IMG/VR virus record: IMGVR_UViG_3300038825_001249
Span: 1 to 33,711 of that record
From: a virus
Length of the DNA: 33,711 bases
Direction: 5' to 3' (one strand)
The position numbers and the translations under genes were made by a program. Each line of letters opens with the position of its first letter. Position 1 is the first letter of the stretch. Under the pieces are notes generated by a model. It saw nothing but the letters and a program-made list of their open reading frames with translations. It was not told the DNA's origin and did not search any database. This document shows positions 32,489 through 33,711 of this stretch, one piece after another.

Positions 32489-32601
32489 CGTCTAATCCGC
32501 GCAATTGCCGAAACAGCAAAATCATAATTAACTGTAAATATTAAAAATTCTGCGATTATGATTCCGTGTTTTTCTGGTTCGGCTTAACATTAGTGTTATG
32601 C
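32489..32601 (+). other. attC-like site at the left border of the array
   Basis: R' is GTTATGC (32595-32601), crossover 32595/32596, and the preceding GGCTTAACATTAGT is the classic right half of integron attC sites. The left half has CGTCTAATCC, where the R'' is degenerate (AAT instead of AAC), then CAATTGCCGAAACAG. The stem pairs CCGAAACAG with CTGGTTCGG, and AAAATCATAAT with ATTATGATT. It is longer (about 113 bp) than the other sites. No cassette start box matching its R'' is seen to the left. Confidence 0.72.
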
Positions 32602-32739
32602 GGATTTGCGTAACTCTGCTAGCGTAGCGTTAATTACATCATGCTCCGCTGGTGTCGCCCAGTATGGGCGCTTAACCTTGCCTTCTGCCTCGCGCCTTGA
32701 CTTTAGTTCAGCTTGGCGCTCTTTGTTTGATTTACTCAT
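32596..32739 (-). CDS. Cassette protein W: small basic, possible ribbon-helix-helix regulator
   Basis: This is a 47-residue basic protein. A Lys/Arg/Glu-rich N-terminus (SKSNKERQAELKSRREAEG) is followed by the segment KRPYWATPAEHDVINATLAEL. The 'R-x-x-W-(x)-T-x-x-E-H-x-x-(V/I)-x-x-x-L-x-x-L' layout resembles small CopG-type ribbon-helix-helix proteins. Its start overlaps the X stop (ATGA), and its TAA stop (32596-32598) is made of the first three bases after the attC crossover. It could bind the palindrome in the cassette promoter; that is inference. The DNA-binding assignment is tentative. Confidence 0.6.
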   Translation of the reverse strand: MSKSNKERQAELKSRREAEGKVKRPYWATPAEHDVINATLAELRKSA

Positions 32740-32984
32740 TTAATTTCCCACATCACACAAGCCTTTTCACCGTATCGAATATCACCAACCAAATCACAGT
32801 TAACGTCTTTCTTGCATTTCTCGGTAAAATAAAGCCCGTGAGCCATGTAAGTATCAAAGTGCTTGCACGAGTCACATCTCTTTTTTAACGGGTCACTGCC
32901 GCACTCTTTTTCGTGTTTTTCTATGCGTGATTTTACGTCTTTTTCATTGCAGAAATCACACTGGTAATAATTTAACTTTTTCAT
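32736..32984 (-). CDS. Cassette protein X: small cysteine-rich zinc protein
   Basis: This is an 82-residue protein from the ATG at 32984 (a TTG three codons earlier is possible). It has CDFC (8-11), then a C2H2-finger-like HEKEC, then CDSCKHF, CKKDVNC and a late cysteine (ACVMW), eight cysteines in all. This pattern fits small phage zinc proteins with an N-terminal C2H2-like finger. It lies between Y and W with a one-base overlap and a short gap. Nucleic-acid or protein binding is likely; function unknown. Confidence 0.68.
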   Translation of the reverse strand: MKKLNYYQCDFCNEKDVKSRIEKHEKECGSDPLKKRCDSCKHFDTYMAHGLYFTEKCKKDVNCDLVGDIRYGEKACVMWEIK

Positions 32985-32985
32985 T

Positions 32986-33165
32986 TTAGCCAACCTTCAT
33001 TTGACCTTTAAATTCACCTTCGTTTCTAGCGCCTTTAACCTCTAGCCCTTTCATCGCCCAATAATCAGAAAGCTTGGAAACTGCTTTTTCAAATGTTTCC
33101 GCTTCAATGTTTCGTGCGTTAACTCTGTTCTCGATTACGATGTAGCTAATATTAAAAGTATTCAT
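32986..33165 (-). CDS. Cassette protein Y, 59 aa, unknown
   Basis: This is a 59-residue protein and the first gene of the cassette operon, about 30 bases after the predicted promoter. The start ATG has GGAAG upstream. The layout is strand-helix-strand: NTFNISYIVIENRVNARNI, then AETFEKAVSKLSDYW, then basic KGLEVKGARNEGEFKGQ. It is not recognised; similar small strand-helix phage proteins exist. Its TAA lies just before the start of X. Confidence 0.65.
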   Translation of the reverse strand: MNTFNISYIVIENRVNARNIEAETFEKAVSKLSDYWAMKGLEVKGARNEGEFKGQMKVG

Positions 33166-33197
33166 TTTATTTCTTCCGTTGCGTTGTTGATGTAGTA

Positions 33198-33226
33198 ACT
33201 ATAATCTATCGTTAGCGCTAACGCAA
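33198..33226 (-). promoter_or_regulatory. Cassette promoter with perfect palindromic operator
   Basis: On the minus strand TTGCGT (33221-33226) and TATAGT (33198-33203) are separated by 17 bases, with gene Y about 30 bases downstream. The spacer and -35 are overlaid by the perfect 14-bp palindrome CGTTAGCGCTAACG (33210-33223), a likely repressor operator. The cassette's own protein W is the obvious candidate binder. Confidence 0.65.
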
Positions 33227-33254
33227 GTATTAAAGTGAAATAATTTGAATATCC

Positions 33255-33327
33255 GCATAACAAGGTTTTCAAAGCGGACACATTACAGCGTGCCGCTTTC
33301 ATTTAGCCGTTTAAAACGAGGTTAGCA
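33255..33327 (+). other. attC-like recombination site of the Y-X-W cassette
   Basis: R'' is GCATAAC (33255-33261), followed by AAGGTTTTC, closely like chromosomal-integron attC sites. R' is GTTAGCA (33321-33327), crossover 33321/33322. The stem pairs AAAGCGG-A-CAC (33271-33281) with GTGCCGCTTT (33290-33299), with one extra A in the left arm. The last 13 bases before the crossover are repeated at 1-13, joined there to cassette A. Confidence 0.82.
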
Positions 33328-33637
33328 GGAATTACTTAATCGCTAAACCACTCGTAATTATCATCGAAAAACTCTTTAGCAACTAACCACATATCTGTTG
33401 CATCTTTGTCATTAAAGGCAATCATATCGCCTTTTTTAGGGCTTCCGTTTTTCTTGTCTGCTTCTGATATACTTACCAAGTCAATAGGTAATCCTTCAAC
33501 CCAAGGCGTCATTTCTTGTAAATATTTCTTTTTGTAAAATGCCATTTTCTTCTTCTCCATTAATGTGGTGCTAGCAATTCACTGCTAACAACCGTAATTA
33601 AAATCTGACCAGCTAAAGCTGGCAGTTTATTACATGG
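33322..33637. mobile_element. Integron-like gene cassette Z (absent from the junction at base 13/14)
   Basis: The cassette is 316 bp between crossovers 33321/33322 and 33637/33638. Start box GTTAGCA is the exact reverse complement of its R'' TGCTAAC (33583-33589). It holds one minus-strand gene and the attC at 33583-33643. The window's left end shows the neighbouring sites joined without it, so it is probably variable in the population. Confidence 0.82.
33336..33545 (-). CDS. Cassette Z protein: small conserved phage-type protein
   Basis: This is a 69-residue protein starting at the ATG at 33545, which has a GGAGAAG ribosome site; an ATG five codons upstream overlaps this site. The pattern is M-A-F-Y-K-K-K, then TPWVEGLPIDLVSISEADKK, KKGDMIAFN, and DMWLVAKEFFDDNYEWF. 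'GDMIA-x-N...D-x-W-(L/Y)-V-x-x-(E/Q)-(F/Y)-F-x-x-N-(Y/F)-E' is a pattern I know from small phage proteins of unknown function. A phage-type gene in a cassette suggests that cassettes circulate among phages. Confidence 0.72.
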   Translation of the reverse strand: MAFYKKKYLQEMTPWVEGLPIDLVSISEADKKNGSPKKGDMIAFNDKDATDMWLVAKEFFDDNYEWFSD

Positions 33638-33643
33638 TTATAT
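33583..33643 (+). other. attC-like recombination site of cassette Z
   Basis: R'' is TGCTAAC (33583-33589), followed by AACCG. R' is GTTATAT (33637-33643), crossover 33637/33638. Bases 33586-33641 are identical to 245-300, the attC of cassette A. The central stem CTG-A-CCAGCT/AGCTGGCAG carries the extra left-arm A. Only the R boxes at the edges differ, each matching its own cassette. Confidence 0.8.
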
Positions 33644-33711
33644 TGCCTAATCTAAATCTTTTGTTTCTTCGCAATTAACACATTCGTAATACTGTATTTG
33701 TTCGCACCCAA
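33638..33711. repeat. Second copy of cassette A start (closes the circle)
   Basis: Identical to 14-87, and part of gene A on the minus strand (cut off by the window end). Here cassette A follows the attC of cassette Z, whereas at the left end it follows the attC of the Y-X-W cassette. Confidence 0.9.

Larger units (their letters stand above)
32596..33321. mobile_element. Integron-like gene cassette Y-X-W (three-gene operon)
   Basis: The cassette is 726 bp between crossovers 32595/32596 and 33321/33322. Start box GTTATGC is the exact reverse complement of the R'' GCATAAC (33255-33261), and the match extends to 11 of 11 bases (GTTATGCGGAT against ATCCGCATAAC). It holds three overlapping minus-strand genes, a promoter-operator, and its attC. 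It is the only cassette here with its own evident promoter. Confidence 0.82.

Noticed and set aside
32324-32527. Plus-strand frame starting MAFSIALFQFLV as a membrane protein
   Set aside because: It is antisense to the gene at 32248-32436 and to the border attC, with no ribosome site.
1-33711. tRNA genes or CRISPR arrays
   Set aside because: No cloverleaf-like sequence or regularly spaced repeats were seen on reading both strands; the only spaced repeats are the attC sites.

Overview
The window is a near-complete tailed double-stranded DNA phage genome of the short-tailed (podovirus-like) type. It has small and large terminase subunits, a T7-type portal, scaffold, coat, two T7-type tail-tube proteins (gp11-like and gp12-like), a block of large ejection proteins, a tail fibre and a lysis cassette. 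It has no RNA polymerase, DNA polymerase or integrase gene, so it relies on the host for transcription and DNA synthesis. AT-rich composition and the style of the integron-like sites suggest a marine gammaproteobacterial host such as Vibrio, Shewanella or Pseudoalteromonas; that is inference. Bases 14-87 recur as 33638-33711, so the molecule is circular or circularly permuted, with a unit of about 33.6 kb.

Layout. Divergent promoters lie near 5660-5740. Rightward (5771-10137) are a small regulator, an O-like initiator with a DUF6291 domain, a DnaC-like helicase loader, small nin-region genes, DUF1367 and NinG, ending at a strong terminator at 10144. Leftward (5621 down to 1206) are a Bet/RecT annealing protein, a YqaJ-type exonuclease and a DUF2303 protein, ending at a terminator near 1165. 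The late genes also run leftward from about 32170 to 10168: small genes, endopeptidase, holin candidates, terminase, portal, scaffold, coat, tail, ejection proteins and fibre. They converge on the rightward operon at the 10144 terminator.

The most unusual part lies between the early leftward genes and the late operon, across the ends of the window (32489-33711 and 1-904). Here five short gene cassettes are separated by six sites with the architecture of integron attC recombination sites. Each cassette begins at a G|TT crossover, and its 7-base start box is the exact reverse complement of the R'' box at its own far end, 7 of 7 in all five. All five of these sites continue TAACAA, and most contain an imperfect hairpin with an extra A in the left arm. 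No integron integrase is encoded, so this looks like a phage-borne cluster of attC sites that would use a host integrase in trans. All cassette genes lie antisense to the attC sites and in the direction of phage leftward transcription.

The window also appears to record cassette movement. Bases 1-13 are the end of the attC at 33255-33327, joined directly to cassette A at its G|TT point. At the right-hand end the same attC is followed instead by cassette Z and then by cassette A. The two ends therefore match two forms of one population, with and without the 316-bp cassette Z. The cassette genes are small phage-type proteins, several with zinc-binding cysteine clusters. One cassette is a three-gene operon with its own promoter, a perfect 14-bp palindromic operator and a small protein that may be a ribbon-helix-helix regulator.
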